DNA of 64,000 nt from Piper betle (taxonomy: Eukaryota; Streptophyta; Magnoliopsida; Piperales; Piperaceae): contig JAURVB010002612.1 in NCBI GenBank assembly GCA_033002965.1, positions 62,001 through 126,000 of the forward strand. Direction: 5' to 3'. Of the stretch, positions 10,321 through 23,574 are shown piece by piece. Position 1 is the stretch's first letter, and each line of letters starts with the position of its first letter. The notes beneath the pieces are model-generated. The model saw only the letters and a program-made list of their open reading frames with translations. It was not told where the DNA came from and searched no databases. The position numbers and the translations under genes are program-made.

Positions 10321-13300
10321 GGCCTCCAATTCAGAAGTTCTTACCTAGCTTCGCTTCAACAATTTTGTAGGATCGAACTTTGAAAAAAAGAAAACAGAAT
10401 ATTAAAACTTGGATTCAACCAGAAATAATCAAAGAACAAGCAGTCTTTAAACGCAATCAATTGGGTATGGTGGTACTTTATCGTTAACCTGTTATTCCTT
10501 TGCCTTCGAATTCAGAATCTGGATTCCATCATACGAATGATCCAACCTGGAAAGAATCGAAGGTGGGTGATTTACAATTGCAATCAACAATAAATAATTG
10601 AAGAAAACAGACAAAATTTTCTTTAAAAAATATCAGCTGGGTAATATTTTATCCGTGAAAAATATTTGCTAAAGCAACCACTACCAGCTCTAATATTCCA
10701 GCTGCAAATATGAAATGGGCCGTCTCCAACGAGCTCAAATCAACATGCTGTTGTTCTCACTTAGCAAGCAAAAAGAAGCAAAGAAACTTACAAAAGCTGA
10801 GCTCAGTCATGTCTGGTACACTGGATCCCTCAATCTGTATGGATTGGTTGAGAGTGAATTTTTCAAAGTGGACCAAGATTAGTTGAAGTAAGATTTTCTA
10901 TGTTTTACTTTCATTGGATTGGACAGTGTGGCCGTGGTTGGCCGTTGCCTTCAACACACCCAAATGGCCGACACCGACGTTGGATGGAGTGCCAGAGCGA
11001 GCCACTTCTAATTACTTTAAAGTTTATAATTGGTTGGCTTCGGGCTCCCGAGTTATTATTTACGAGTTTATTAAAATTAAACTGTGTAGGCGTATTTAAT
11101 TTTAAATTAAATTTAAATAATATAAAAAATATTCAAGTTTATTTCGAGCATTAATAATTAAAACTCGTTCGATTTCGAGTCTAGTTCGAACGAACTTTAA
11201 ATTATTAAAATCAAATTCGAATATAAATTAAGCTCGACTTACTTTTTCGTTTAATAGCCTTAGTTACGAGTGTGACAGAATGGCATTGCCCCACAATTCA
11301 TAGGCTTTTTTTTTAATTTTTATTTAAAGGCCCAGATTCAGAATTTGCTCATCTTTCCAAGATGTTTGCCGCTTGAAGAGATACACCTAAACCCCCGAAC
11401 ATTCACGTTATATAGACGTTACAAAGGAATCCAGATGGAATGGAAAAACCAAACATTCAAAGTTATAAGATAGCCGGGTAGAAGTGTCTTCACCACTCAA
11501 ACAGTATAAACTATTAAAATATTTCTTTTCTTGACCACTCAACAGCATAAACTACTGTAACTCGCCTGGTCTGCAAACTGTTGATTATTAATCATGGTAA
11601 TTTTATTGTCGTGTCAATATTGTTACAGTGGACATTGAATCCGGAACACATGATTATTTTTATTTAGAAAAAAATTATGTATGTTTTTTAATAATAAAAT
11701 ACGTAAATATTATAAACGATAATAGAGAGTATAACTATTAAAAATGATACTTAAAAAGTATTAACAAAGAGTGTGATCATTAAAAGTGATAATTAAAATG
11801 CATGTCTGTTAAAAGTGATAATTAAAAAGTATGACCATTAGAAATGACAATTAAAAATTGTGACCATTAGAAATGACAATTAAAAATTGTGACCATTAGA
11901 AATAACAATATAAATGGTACAATTATTATAAGTGATAATTAAAACATGCGACCAATAAAAATGACAAAAAAATGTGCAATAATAAATGGTGCCATTATTA
12001 GAAGTCACAATTAGGATATTATAATAAATAAATTGTAAAAATATATTTTTAATTAACTTGATAGTTAACAAAAGAATTAGATTGGTAGGTTTTAAATTCC
12101 AACCAAGAAAATATTTTTTACTTCCACGGTACGTTACGAACGACCATAGAGACGTTTTCATATTTATCGTCTATTTTTCTCAGGTAAAAAATTCTGTAAA
12201 GATATTTAATCATAAAAAAACACATGATCATTGGAAAATGCCAAATAATTTGTATGCTTATGATTTTTTAATTATAAAATAATTTAATTGACACATTTGT
12301 CAATAAATAAGGTATTTTTTTAATGCATTACTTATCAATCAACAGGTTCCATCTCTCCAAGACAGATCTTTTCTCCTCATTTTTTTTTATTAAAACTCAC
12401 TCATCATGTAATCCAAACACGTTAGGAAGTTAATACCAACCCTCCCCAACATCAATGAATCGAATTAAGTCAGGCCCTTGAAAGGAGTTGGTAGGTTGAG
12501 AGTTAAGCACAATATTTATTCAGACTATTTTATTAACATGAAAAGACAATAATAAAATGCGAGAAAATTGTGTTTTTTTAATTATTTATTTATTTTTTAA
12601 TGCTTGATGGCAAAAAAATTGAAAAAAAACTCTTTTTATAAATTAAAAAAAATATTTATCATCTTTTATATGGAAAGAAAAAGAGAACAAATTTAAATGA
12701 TGACGCCACCTTTAAATTATTTATTTTTTTCTCTAACTAAATACATGAGAGGAATCATTCTAAGATAATTCTTTTTTTGGGAATATTATTTTTACTCATG
12801 TTTTTTTTATTATGTGTTTTGTAAAGGCATAGAAATATTTGTTTTGAAATACAGGCATTCAATAAATGGCCTCTAGGAAGTATCGCATATATATACAAAC
12901 AACACAATTTCACACTTAAAAAAATATAATAATAATAGTATAAATACATGCTCACACTATGATGAGAAAAAATTAAGGATTCTCAAAAAATAACGATGTG
13001 CATTTAATAAGATTAGGAATGGTTAATGATTTATTATAACAATTGTAACAATAAACTCATTGTAGCACTTATTTGTTTGGGTTAAAATTTTTTAATTAAA
13101 ATTGTAAATATTATATAATTAAAAAAATTAAACTAATCATGCAAGTATTAGAACAAATTTATTATAACTTTTACTATAACAAAAATAATAAGTATATATT
13201 CTTTAATTTAATGGGAATAAAAACTCTCCCCCAATAAGTCTCCCAATCTTAAAAAGACCGAAGACTATTTATATAATAACAAAAATAATAAATAAAAACA

Positions 13301-14396
13301 CCAAAATTAAAATAAAAAAATAAAATTAAATACGGAGAGGGAGACGCGAAAACCGTTAAATTGCCAAAAAAATCAACCCGATATCGTCCTCAAATTTTCA
13401 CGTTCTGTCATTATTATTATTTAAATTATATTTTCTATTTTATATCGCCGAATAGCTTCTTTGCTCTGACAAAAAATAAAAATTAAAAACATAAAAAAGG
13501 AAAGAAACTGTAATCGTACTTTTCACGATGACAACGACCCCCTGCTGCTGTGCGTGCATCATCACTGGTGGACCCCCCTGCCTTTGACACCGTCCACTAG
13601 TCCACTTGATTCCTCTTTACTTGTCGTGCGAGTCGGTGTCAACCCTGTCCTCTCACCAGATTCAATTAACCGGTCAAAATAATATATTTAAATTAAATTA
13701 TTGGAATCGGCCTTTAAAATGCACTTCCATTAAAGTCTTTATAAATCAACGTTATTACGTGGTTTTGTACATTTTAATATTTGATAATTATATAATAAAT
13801 AAATGTATTATATATTTAAATATAAAAAAATTAACTTATAACATGTGGTTAATAATAATGATAACTAATGAATGTGTGCATTAGTGGAACGTTGATTGTG
13901 ATCATAGGTTAGATAGAATAAGAAATATTATTAAGTATTCTTCTAAAATGTTACATTTTTACAACGAAAAAATTGAAAAAAGAGATACATGAAATGATAA
14001 AACTAAAAGACCTAGCCAAATCATTCCAATATGAGATGGGCACATTCAAATAGCATCACAAGTGGCACATAAAATATACCACGATTCAAGCAAGCTTCAT
14101 TTTTTGAACCAATTTAAAATTCATATTTTACAATTTTTAAAAGATGTTGTAATTAAATTTAACCACATGTGCAATGAAACCTTATTATTATGCATAAAAA
14201 TAAGCCTTAATCTAAAAAGAACAAAATGCTTAAAAATATTCTTTGGGTCCTTCAATTTTACGAAGACTCTTTGAAACATTGATTAGCCTCATCATAATAA
14301 TAAAAATATGGGAAACGAATATACATTATTATAAAAAAAATTAAAAAGGGGAAAAATCAAATCGGACCCGCATAGCAGACCCGCCCCGTATACCCG
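10321..14396. other. Intergenic region upstream of the YSL gene
   Basis: The first 500 bp hold the YSL leader and promoter; I cannot place a TATA box with confidence. From 11 kb the DNA is very AT-rich, with one minisatellite (separate entry). No protein-coding frame of a known family was found. Confidence 0.4.
11720..12015. repeat. AT-rich minisatellite, unit about 31-34 bp
   Basis: The phrase 'gaccattagaaatgacaatt' followed by 'aaaaattgt', or variants of it, recurs roughly eight times. Two neighbouring units near 11830-11895 are almost identical; outer ones are diverged. Any open frame here is a by-product of the repeat. Confidence 0.65.
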
Positions 14397-15806
14397 CTAA
14401 CTCGGCCCACTCGTCGGTTCCAAAGCGTCCCCTTTCCCCCTGCAGCTCCTCAGCCTCATCACACCGTACAACTTCCGAATTTCCCGCGCCGTCGCCGTCA
14501 TCGTCGCCGCCCCCGCCGCTGATTCACCTCCGACGCCGCGTACCTCCGGCGGAGTCGCCGTCTTCCTTGCTTTCACGGCGCTGATCACCGACTTGATCGC
14601 TCGACTCGGCGACTCCCTGTTGAGGATCAAAATCTCACCGATCTCCGCCGGCGACATCAAACCGGCGGCGCCGCCACCGGCCATCGCCGCCTCGTTGAAC
14701 GCCTCCTCCGCGGCCGGGAACAGCTTGTGGTCCCTCACGCCGAGGTAGCTCCCGGCGAGGGCCTTGAACGCCGGGAAGTCGCACGCCGGAAAATGGATGT
14801 GGACGTCCAGCCGGCCCGGCCGGAGCAGGGCCGCGTCGAGGCGGTCGCGGCGGGTGGCTGTGAAGACCATCACCCGCTCCTCCCCGCAGCACGAGAATAT
14901 CCCGTCGGAGAAGGACAAAACCCCGGCTACACTCACGGCGTCCGGCGGCGGCCGGTGGAGGAACCGGTCGACGTCCTCCACCAAGATGACCGACCTCGGC
15001 GTTGTCTGGACCAGTAGCGATTTGAGGTCGGAGTCGCTTCCGACCCTAGCGAGATCGACGTCGTAGAGGTCGTACTGGAGGAAGTTGGCCATGGCGGCGG
15101 CGAAGCTCGTCTTCCCGGTGCCGGCGGGGCCGTGGAGGAGGTAGCCTCGCTTCCACACCCGGCCGAGGCGGCGGTAGTACTGCTTCGATTTGAGGAACGC
15201 CTCCAAATCGGAGCGCACCTTCGCCTTGAGCTCCGGATCCATCGCCACCGTCTCAATCGTCGCCGGGTGGGTGAACGGCACCGACCGCCACGGGCTGGAG
15301 CATCCGCCGGTGTTTGTGTACAGCCGCCGCTCCCTCTGGCTGGCCTCGATCTCGTCGGCGACGGCGCGGAGGTGTTGTAGGTACGCCCGCAGAACCCGGC
15401 GCTTATCCCGCCGGCGTATCTTCAAAACGAGCGACCCGGGCTCGTGCCGCCATGAAAGCCGGGCGCCGAGGAAGGAATCGACAACCGGCTGGCCGGGTTC
15501 GGGGTGGAGGAGGATCTCGCCGGATTTGCGGCCGGAGACGAGGTTGGCGAGGTCGGAGTCTTGGAGGGAGGGGAGGGAGTTGACATAGATGGACACCTTC
15601 TTGTAGAGATGGTTCTCTTGCAAGCCCTCGCTGCGCTCCGGGACGCGGTAGCACTGGTACACCCCGCACCGGTCCTCCAACCACCCGAACAACCTCCTCA
15701 ACCCGCCGCCGACGGCGGCGGAGCAGACGACGAAGCGGAGGAACGCGGCGGCGACGGCGGCGACTGCGGCCAGGAACCAGAAATCTCCGGCTACCCGCGC
15801 CAGCAT
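14397..15806 (-). CDS. BCS1-like AAA-ATPase (plant AATP/HSR4-type), single exon, intact
   Basis: A complete 469-residue AAA-ATPase of the plant BCS1-like group. Relatives are membrane-anchored ATPases of mitochondria or ER, some induced by pathogens or salicylic acid. A hydrophobic N-terminal anchor (about residues 8-33) is followed by the AAA-associated region (YKKVSIYVNSLPSLQDSD around 68-85), Walker A GPAGTGKT (226-233), Walker B VILVEDVD (273-280), a sensor region FTATRRDRLD and the RPGRLDVHI signature near 329-337. The first true ATG in frame is at 15806; the upstream extension would need GTG. The coding DNA is strikingly GC-rich compared with its AT-rich surroundings, and has no indel, unlike several neighbours. 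Lack of introns is normal for the family. The precise substrate or compartment cannot be told from sequence. Confidence 0.92.
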   Translation of the reverse strand: MLARVAGDFWFLAAVAAVAAAFLRFVVCSAAVGGGLRRLFGWLEDRCGVYQCYRVPERSEGLQENHLYKKVSIYVNSLPSLQDSDLANLVSGRKSGEILLHPEPGQPVVDSFLGARLSWRHEPGSLVLKIRRRDKRRVLRAYLQHLRAVADEIEASQRERRLYTNTGGCSSPWRSVPFTHPATIETVAMDPELKAKVRSDLEAFLKSKQYYRRLGRVWKRGYLLHGPAGTGKTSFAAAMANFLQYDLYDVDLARVGSDSDLKSLLVQTTPRSVILVEDVDRFLHRPPPDAVSVAGVLSFSDGIFSCCGEERVMVFTATRRDRLDAALLRPGRLDVHIHFPACDFPAFKALAGSYLGVRDHKLFPAAEEAFNEAAMAGGGAAGLMSPAEIGEILILNRESPSRAIKSVISAVKARKTATPPEVRGVGGESAAGAATMTATAREIRKLYGVMRLRSCRGKGDALEPTSGPS

Positions 15807-18800
15807 ACTCCGTGTTCGATCACCTTCGTTGCCGAATCGCAATGCGGGCGAGAGACTAATCACGGCGGCGGAGGTTGGTGGCGGTTACGGTGGTGGAGGG
15901 GGTGGGCGGGGCGATTTTCACGAGGGACGGGTGGTTATGTGGGATGGACCAATGGGGTGGCGACGCGTGTAGTACGAGGGAAAGGACAGGGTTTGGGCTT
16001 TCATTTTTGTTAATTAATCCCATTAATAGAGGATTAAGTTATTGATTTGGAGGGGATTTTTTTAGTGCTCTCTGGAACACACATGATGCCAATCTTGCTA
16101 ATTGTCATGCTGGTTTGATGTTTGTTTATTTTTTTAACAATTTGGCTGAAATTTTTATCTCAAGGTGATGTAGTTGAAAAGAAAAATTTGAGAGAAAAGA
16201 AGAGTGGGATTTGAAGTTGTAACAAATTAAACAGCGGAGAAGCCATTTTCATTTTCATGCTCATGGAGATCCTTCTTGAGCAAGCGAAAGTATAATTTAT
16301 GATCAAACCATCGGAGCAATGGGCAGGTTTTGAACCACAATCTGTTCCGGTGGCGGGTTGATACTTTATCTCGTCGTGCTCGCCTTTTTATGCCACTGCT
16401 TCATGATTTTGTTTGTCATAATAAAAGGCTCTTTAATTTTTATCTCAAACCCGCAGAGGCCAGGGTAATCTCAGGTACATGGCTGACAAAAGATTATGCG
16501 TGGGCCTGTTAGAAAGCATTGAAACCAAACTCGGCCCTGATAAATTGAACATGTTAGAAGAAGGAGATCAAGGAAACGTTGAACGATGGGAATGTGATTA
16601 TCACACACTTATTTTTTCTCAAAGTCTGCCATTTTATTTGAGTTTTTTTTCCTAAAGTCTATTAAATTTTATTTCAGTTTTTTCAAAGTCTATAAATTTT
16701 TATCAAAACTTTTTAGCTGAGTGAAAAATGAGAATTAGAAGTCTATTTATAGAGAACATGAGTGTGGTTAATTATTAAGAATATCAAAAATTACTCTTTT
16801 ATGTTTGACATTCGGGCAAATCCGATTTTTGTAAAGATTTTCTGTTGTATTTGAGATTTTATTTTAATTTTATCTAAAATTTATCAAAAAATCTCTTCTT
16901 TGTCCAATGACAAATTTGTAAATAATTAAAGGTTGGTTGTGTCCAATGGCAAATCTGTAAATAAGTAGATTGATCCAAGATTGCACGTATTTTCAACTTT
17001 TCTCATTCAAGGCTTTCATTATTTCAAGTTTGACCGATATAAGTTATTTTTCTAATGCTCTATGATATTCAAAATAACTATTATGACTTGTTCCTTTATA
17101 AATCACCAAACAACAATTTATTTGATTCAATTGATTTTATTTTGTTTTGACACTATTTTTTTATGGGTGAATTATAATCGTATAATATATTAAGAGCCAA
17201 CTTTAGTCGATGGTTAATTTTATTGGCGGCTAATGTATAAGTAGTTGACCTTCATCGAGAACTAATAACTTTATTTCAGTCATAAAAAGATTGTTAATAA
17301 TTGACATTATAATAATCAAATACGACTTTTTATCTTAAAAGGAGATGAGTTTTTTGATATTACCGGATAAAAGAACAATCTAACATAATTACTAAAGTCT
17401 ATTAAAGAGTTTTTTCTTGATTGGAAGGTCTATTAAAGTATCGATCGTGAATTAGTGGATATGTCAATAAATGTTATACATCTTATCGTAATTGTGAATA
17501 ATATTTGTTCGGGCACAGGAAGTCCGCGCCCTCAAATCAGTCTTCGCTTCGTTGTCGAAACGGGTTGGATGAGTGGGTTTGGTTGGACCAAAGGAACCCG
17601 TGCCGCGCAAAGAAATCGCGTGATAAAAATAAAATACTGGATGGAGGAATAAGCGCAAAATATTTTTACGTGGTTCTTTAGAATTCAACTCGAATCCTTA
17701 AGTCAGTTCACAGTGAGATTAGTACTCACAAATTTATTATTTTGTTTAAGTTTTACATGTTACACTAATAATAGTGAATTTTGCTGCCTTTTAGTTGATT
17801 TACCCTTTGTAACTTCAACTCCAATGCCCTGGTTTATCCCCTTCCTTTCTTTTAATTCTCAAAATAGCCCCACCACTGAGTTTAGAGCGTCTAAAAATAA
17901 TAGGGTAGTAAGTTCCGTCTCAATCTGAAGTTGGGTTGTAAAACCCACCTTTAGGTTAGGGTTTTACCCGCTTCTAGTTTTGCCTGGTTCAGGCCAGTCT
18001 CGAGTTAGTTCGAGCGAGTTCGAGTTAGACCAACTTTTAAACCATGAGTATGAACCCAAATGGCCGTATGAGTATATTATGGTGGCTGAGTATGCCGCGA
18101 CATGCAAATGATAGTTTGAGTTAGGCTACAACAGAACATGAGTTATCAGTATGATACTACATAATATATATATATTATTTTTATGAGTTAGCCAAGGTTT
18201 TAGGCCAATATCTAGGTTGTTGCAGTGTTAATTATCCGTTTAAGATTTTCAGGATATCTCATTTGCATGCATCATAGGGATTTTGGATCACCGGATTACC
18301 CCTTTGGGCCCAGCTTGATTTGATTCGAAGATTTTCACTTGATTGAGTTTAGAGTTCGAAGCCCATTTAGCCTTCTTACCTCAATTCTTGCCTATAGAGT
18401 TATTTTTAGAACTCGAGTCAATTTTGACTTTAGACGGTCTCGATCTAAGCTTTCTGTCTATATATATATTACATATACCCATAGGTGGAGCCCCACTAGG
18501 CCACAAGTTGTTGGACATTTAGATCGTGCAAGTGGCAAGATCAGAGCCGTCCATGTCAACTTTAGTTTTCTCCCGTCGATTTCCAAAGATTTGGGTGTGT
18601 CGGGCTACAGTTGGAACACAATGTGCTAGTCAAAATCTGGTCGCGAACTAGCCGTGGACGTGGTCTCGAGATCTGGGTCTGGTCACGGGTCCACGGTCAA
18701 CTGAGCAGCTTCGGTTGTAGATCTAGTAGGACTTCTGAACGTAGGTAGCATTAAATGGGCACGACGGATCAGGTTGTGGCGACAATGCAACAATAGCTTC

Positions 18801-20838
18801 GGTGGCTTTGGCGACGATGTTACCAGTGGCAGCGGTTGTCGACGATCACCTAGATTAGTAGATCTCCAACTGGTGAGGGGATTGGCGGTGTTCTGACAAT
18901 TTGTGGTGGCCTGGCGGTGACGATGGCCGTGGAAAGTTTTGGTGGCAATGATTGTCGGTGGCTCCAGCCGATCAGATGGACTCCATGAAGTTGGCTGCTT
19001 GCTATTGTCGCTTTGCTCCAGCAGACCTCTTTGGGTAACTCTTTCGGTGACTGGTGGCTCTTATGGTGACAAATCTCGACTTGGTTTTTTTGGTGCTATT
19101 GAGGAGAGTTCGGTGGCAGTGCCGATTTGGTCGGAGATGACCTGGACTAGCCGGATGGAGGACTGCAAGCTAGCGGCTTTCTATGAACCTTTCTGCTTCG
19201 CTACTCCGATTGGCAACTTCCTTTTAAAATTTTGGCGACGGCGACATCAAACTCCAATGTGACTCCACCTAGATCTGAATATTCCTTAGTCGGCTTCACT
19301 TTGGGCACTAAGGTGGGGTTGTGAATGGTTGACTTTGGTGGTTGTTTTCAACCCCTATTTTTTTCTTTGTTTTTACTTGTCAAAGAGAAAAACTCACTTT
19401 TTGTATAGATCTATTGTGGCAAAATGGTAATGAACAACTTGATTCCAAGATACAATCTTTGCAACTCCTCAGAAACTTTCAAGGAGGTGGGCGACAAGCA
19501 GGAAAGATGATCTTTCTTTTCTTGATAGGTAGCAACAATGGGGGGGGGGTTGCTGGAAAGGTTCTCCAGTGAGGGGCTCCTCCTTTTTTCTCTCTTTTTC
19601 ATAATTCATTCTTTTGTTATTCTTCTCTCTTTTTTTCTTTCAACGTATGAGCCTCTCTTTTCTTCATGTTAACCTGATACTTTTATAGAACTCCTAGCAC
19701 CTGGGTAGTTCCTTGATTAAAGTTATTGAATCCTCACTTACTTAACCTATTCTCCTCTTCATGCTCATTTTCTCCTTATCTCGCACCCTTCTTGTAGACC
19801 TAATAAAGACTAAGTTAGTGATGGTAGAATGTGGTGGATATAGGTTATCGGACTTGAATACAAGCAAATATGTTTATATTTGTGCCCGTTCAATATTATA
19901 ATCAAAGGGTAGTTTTGTTTGACAGGTTCCATTCTGCAATTAAAATGGCTTTAATCTTTAATGCGGAATAATTCGTACGAGGAGCTCAGATAGGTAAAAA
20001 GTGCCAGTATACTCCATTTCCTATATATATTCGATACTTTCGTAGACGAAGTCCACCACCGTGAAATCAAACAATTAGTGAATAGAGCACTGAAATAACG
20101 ATATAGCCACGTACAGGAGCATATTCATTTTGTTCATCATCCTTCCCTTGCATCAGCTAGGGGCATTCCGATTCACCGCACATCCGAGGTACCCGCCGAT
20201 GGTGCCACACCCGAGCACAACGTTAATTCATTTTGTCTATGTCGACCACGAGTGTATAGTAATTGCTGCTTGGTGCCATGGAGTGCACTAACGACGACGT
20301 CCACCTCCTACCCCATGAGGATTGAGGAGGCCCAATATATATGTAGTAAACATGGCCTTCGTTTTAATGTATACACCAAAAAATTAAAAAACTTGCCAAT
20401 ATAGGCTACGCACTCCCCTCCTCGGAGGCCCAATAATATGTGTAGCGCAGGTCTATACCATATATAAAGGAGCGGAAAGGTTGCTTTGGTTAAAAACAAC
20501 TATACCGGGTTCCATATGCTAAGCTTATATTAATTAACGTGCACTCCTTTTCTATTGCTGAAAAGCTATATCAACCATTTCTCCTTCTCCCCCAGTTTGA
20601 GACATGGTAAGAAAATAGGACCGTATTTGTTTTTCTTCAAAATAAACCAAGAAGTAGGGCAGTTTGGATAAATGTCATCAGAGTTATTAGGTGTATAGAA
20701 CCGGAAATAAGAGTTCCCACGACCTGCATGTCATCCGAGAAATAGGATGTCAAAAAAAAAAACTTACATAGCTAGCAAAGCATGGAATCTGTAGATCACA
20801 TATAATGAAAAGCGAGCGATCAAAGGCAACTGATGAAC
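15807..20838. other. Intergenic region, no recognisable gene
   Basis: The first few hundred bases are the probable BCS1-like promoter. The interval 18.6-19.3 kb is moderately GC-rich, with G-rich phrases such as 'ggtggc', and could be old transposon sequence, but no family motif is readable. The final part would hold the last exon of the adjacent OPT copy if it existed; I looked for it and did not find it. Confidence 0.4.
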
Positions 20839-23224
20839 CTGAGCCATGAACATTGCCCTTGGAGGAATCTTCATGTAGTGACCAAGCTTAAAGTCTGAGA
20901 GGAAGGTGACGGCTTGCATCGTGCTAACGTAGCCATATGTCTTGAAGCACAAATTGGCGGCTGGGAGCCCAGGCAACAACAAACCCATTATGTATTCAGT
21001 GATGATGTTCAATCCTGGCAACTGCGCTCAAGCAGCATAAATTAACGGGTACCAGTTTAGCTTCGGATAGGGAAATAAAGATGTGGTTGGAAAGTATGTG
21101 ACCTGATTTGTTGTGGCCATGATAATACCGAAGGAAAATGTGAAAAAGAGGGATAGACCACATGCTAGCAAGACTCCCCACCATGGAAGCTGAAATGAAT
21201 CGTTGTAATACTCGCACGCAAAGATAGTAAGAGCTACACTTACTACGAGCATGCTCGTAAACCACCACTCTGGTACTTGCTTGTACTTCCTCATCATCCT
21301 TGTATGCACGTCAAGTTTCTCCTCACTAAGTGCCGTCTTGGCCGTCTTCATTATTGTTCTGTTTCACAATATAAACAACTAATTTTAATCCTACTTATTC
21401 TATAATATTGTTGTAAATGCTAGGTCTTTAACTAATGTCACTTACTTGCCATAGAAGAGTGTAACATGGGAAACAGAGGAAGTCAAGGCAGCAAAACCAA
21501 TCCCATATGTCATGACAAAGAAGGCACTAATATAGAGGGGGCCTTCCTTTCATAGGCATTCACATCCAGGTGAAAGTGGGCATCCAAGATCTTGGACGTA
21601 GAATACCTGTGACCGGCGGCTTTGAAGAAGTGGGAGGAGAAGATGGGGAAGCTATGGCATTGTACATGTTTTTGAAGTAGCTAACTGGGGTGAGGATGTA
21701 CATGACGAGTACATAGCCAACGGAAATGTTTGCGGTGGCAAACCAGGGGCTTGCTAGGGGGCTCCCAAGGTAGGAAATCACAGTAGTCCAATCAAGGGCA
21801 AAGGAGCCAACGCCCATTCCAGCAATACCTGACCCAAGTTCATGCACCAAGACTGAACTGGGAAAGATCCAGCATACCCACGAAATTGACATGAGCATGG
21901 CGAAGAGGTAGGATGGGAAGATGTGGTAGGCAAATCTTATAGTAAGTGTTACTAGGAAGAATTGGTTCCTAGTCAGTTTCCCTCGGGCTTTTCTTCCTTT
22001 TCGTGCAGAGCCCTGTGTGTGTGATCGATGCAAATAAAAAACATGCATTAGTTGATGATATTTGAAAAATATTGGTTATGTCAATTGAAGAGCATTGGTC
22101 TCATTGTAGAAAAGCTGCTTAATTTGCCTGACTCCGCATTTGTTCAAGCACCATACTGTTTATTTGTCTATAATTAAATGTGGGATCGCTGTACATAATA
22201 GAACGATCGATTTAATTTTCAACCAAACAATGACATATACACATACCTGAAACGAGTAATTTGAACAAGAGTGCTCGGCCACCACATGGCCGCTGGTTCC
22301 ACTAAATATTTCCTGAACATGCCTGCCCATCCAAATCCCAAAACCTGTTTTCGCCAAAAAAATTTGGTAAGAGCTATAACTATTAACCTCCTATTACATC
22401 GTCTATTATTATTCTAAGGATAAGATATTGGTTTCAGATGTTAAATATTAAATATTTTACTAGAAATGGCAGATCCCAAGCAGAATAAAAGTGTGCAATT
22501 TGCCATGAGCACCACAAATTAAAACGACATTAATAAACTCCTCTGAAATATAATTAAACCACACATCTAATCACTATACTACAATATTTATGACAAAGTC
22601 GGCGGACATTTAATTTTCATATATCTTATGCCTGCCTTGAATTAAACACGAACAAATGTCATTGATTTTGTGAACAAAATATCATGACATGGTGATGAAT
22701 AATAAGATGTATAATATAAAGGAAAAAAGAAAAGCCATGAAAGTATAGTTATGGTACTCGACCTGGGTGGTGAGGATAAGGAAAAAGCCGCCCAGAAAAT
22801 CATGTCCTGGCCGTAGAACACTTTCATAGAAGTCACAATATGAATGGCATACACAACTCCGGCGCCGGAGTTGGCTAAGATGGTGATGAGAGCACATGCT
22901 CCTTCATGTTAAACGGCCCAGGGTTGAGGGAGAAAGCCAAAGGTGTGCCGGAGAAGAACACTGCCGAGGGGAGCACTCTGGCCAGGAGGTGGCCGATAGG
23001 GACGACTGATATCGGCGCAGACAATGACGAGATGATGATCGGAGTTCTCCGGTACCAGAAAAACTGGTCACCCAAATGCGAAAGGTGACGGCCGGGATGG
23101 TTGGGTCGTCGGTGCTGGAGACTGTGAGCGCCACCTGCTCCACCGTCGAGTTCATCATGTCGTCTTCCTCCTCCTTCTTCATGGCTCCTGCCCCAGGCGC
23201 GTTGGAGAGGGCATCGGCGGCCAT
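20839..23224 (-). pseudogene. OPT oligopeptide transporter copy A, truncated and frameshifted
   Basis: OPT proteins are proton-coupled transporters of small peptides, glutathione or metal chelates. Exon remnants on the minus strand: 23224-22763, 22344-22247, 22012-21446, 21358-21103, 21021-20839. [60 protein letters not shown] and [14 protein letters not shown] are clear. Damage: exon 1 lacks about 13 codons present in copy B (junction near 23065-23073), so VTFR jumps to QFFWYRR out of frame. There are two more shifts in exon 1 (after EHVL and near the exon end) and three 1-nt shifts in exon 3, the last in a GGGGG run at 21537-21541. The final exon of about 200 residues is absent. Two of the exon-3 shifts match copy B in position. 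No complete transporter can be made from this copy. Confidence 0.85.
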
Positions 23225-23574
23225 GGGAAGGAGTGAAGAGATAATCTTACATGATCAGCCTTATATATTATGTGTATACATACATACACGTAGAACATAA
23301 ACGACAAATACTGATAAAATGCTCTCAACCAAGGATCTGAAGTAGCGGGAGAAGTTGGATAGAATAGTGGAATCGAAGAATCATGAAACAGATTTCTTGG
23401 GGTTTGTTGTTCAAGGATTCTCGCACTTTGCTGTTTAGGACTTGGCCAGGAGCCCGAGCTAAACTTCCGGCTTTAACCCATCCCCCCGTTGGATCTCCGG
23501 CGAGCACCACCATCGTCGCTGGCAGCAATTGACGAAAGCCGGCGAGGTTCCGATTCCTTGCCCTGGTAGACAAG

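Noticed and set aside
10321..10329. Extension of the YSL N terminus to 10329
   Set aside because: The codon there is TTG, not ATG; the first in-frame ATG is at 10320.
15807..15863. Extension of the BCS1-like protein to 15863
   Set aside because: It would need a GTG start; the ATG at 15806 precedes a normal membrane anchor.
18640..19262. GC-rich patch with a 107-codon plus frame
   Set aside because: Repetitive 'ggtggc' and 'gacgatg' phrases, no family match by eye; possibly decayed transposon DNA but without ends to prove it.
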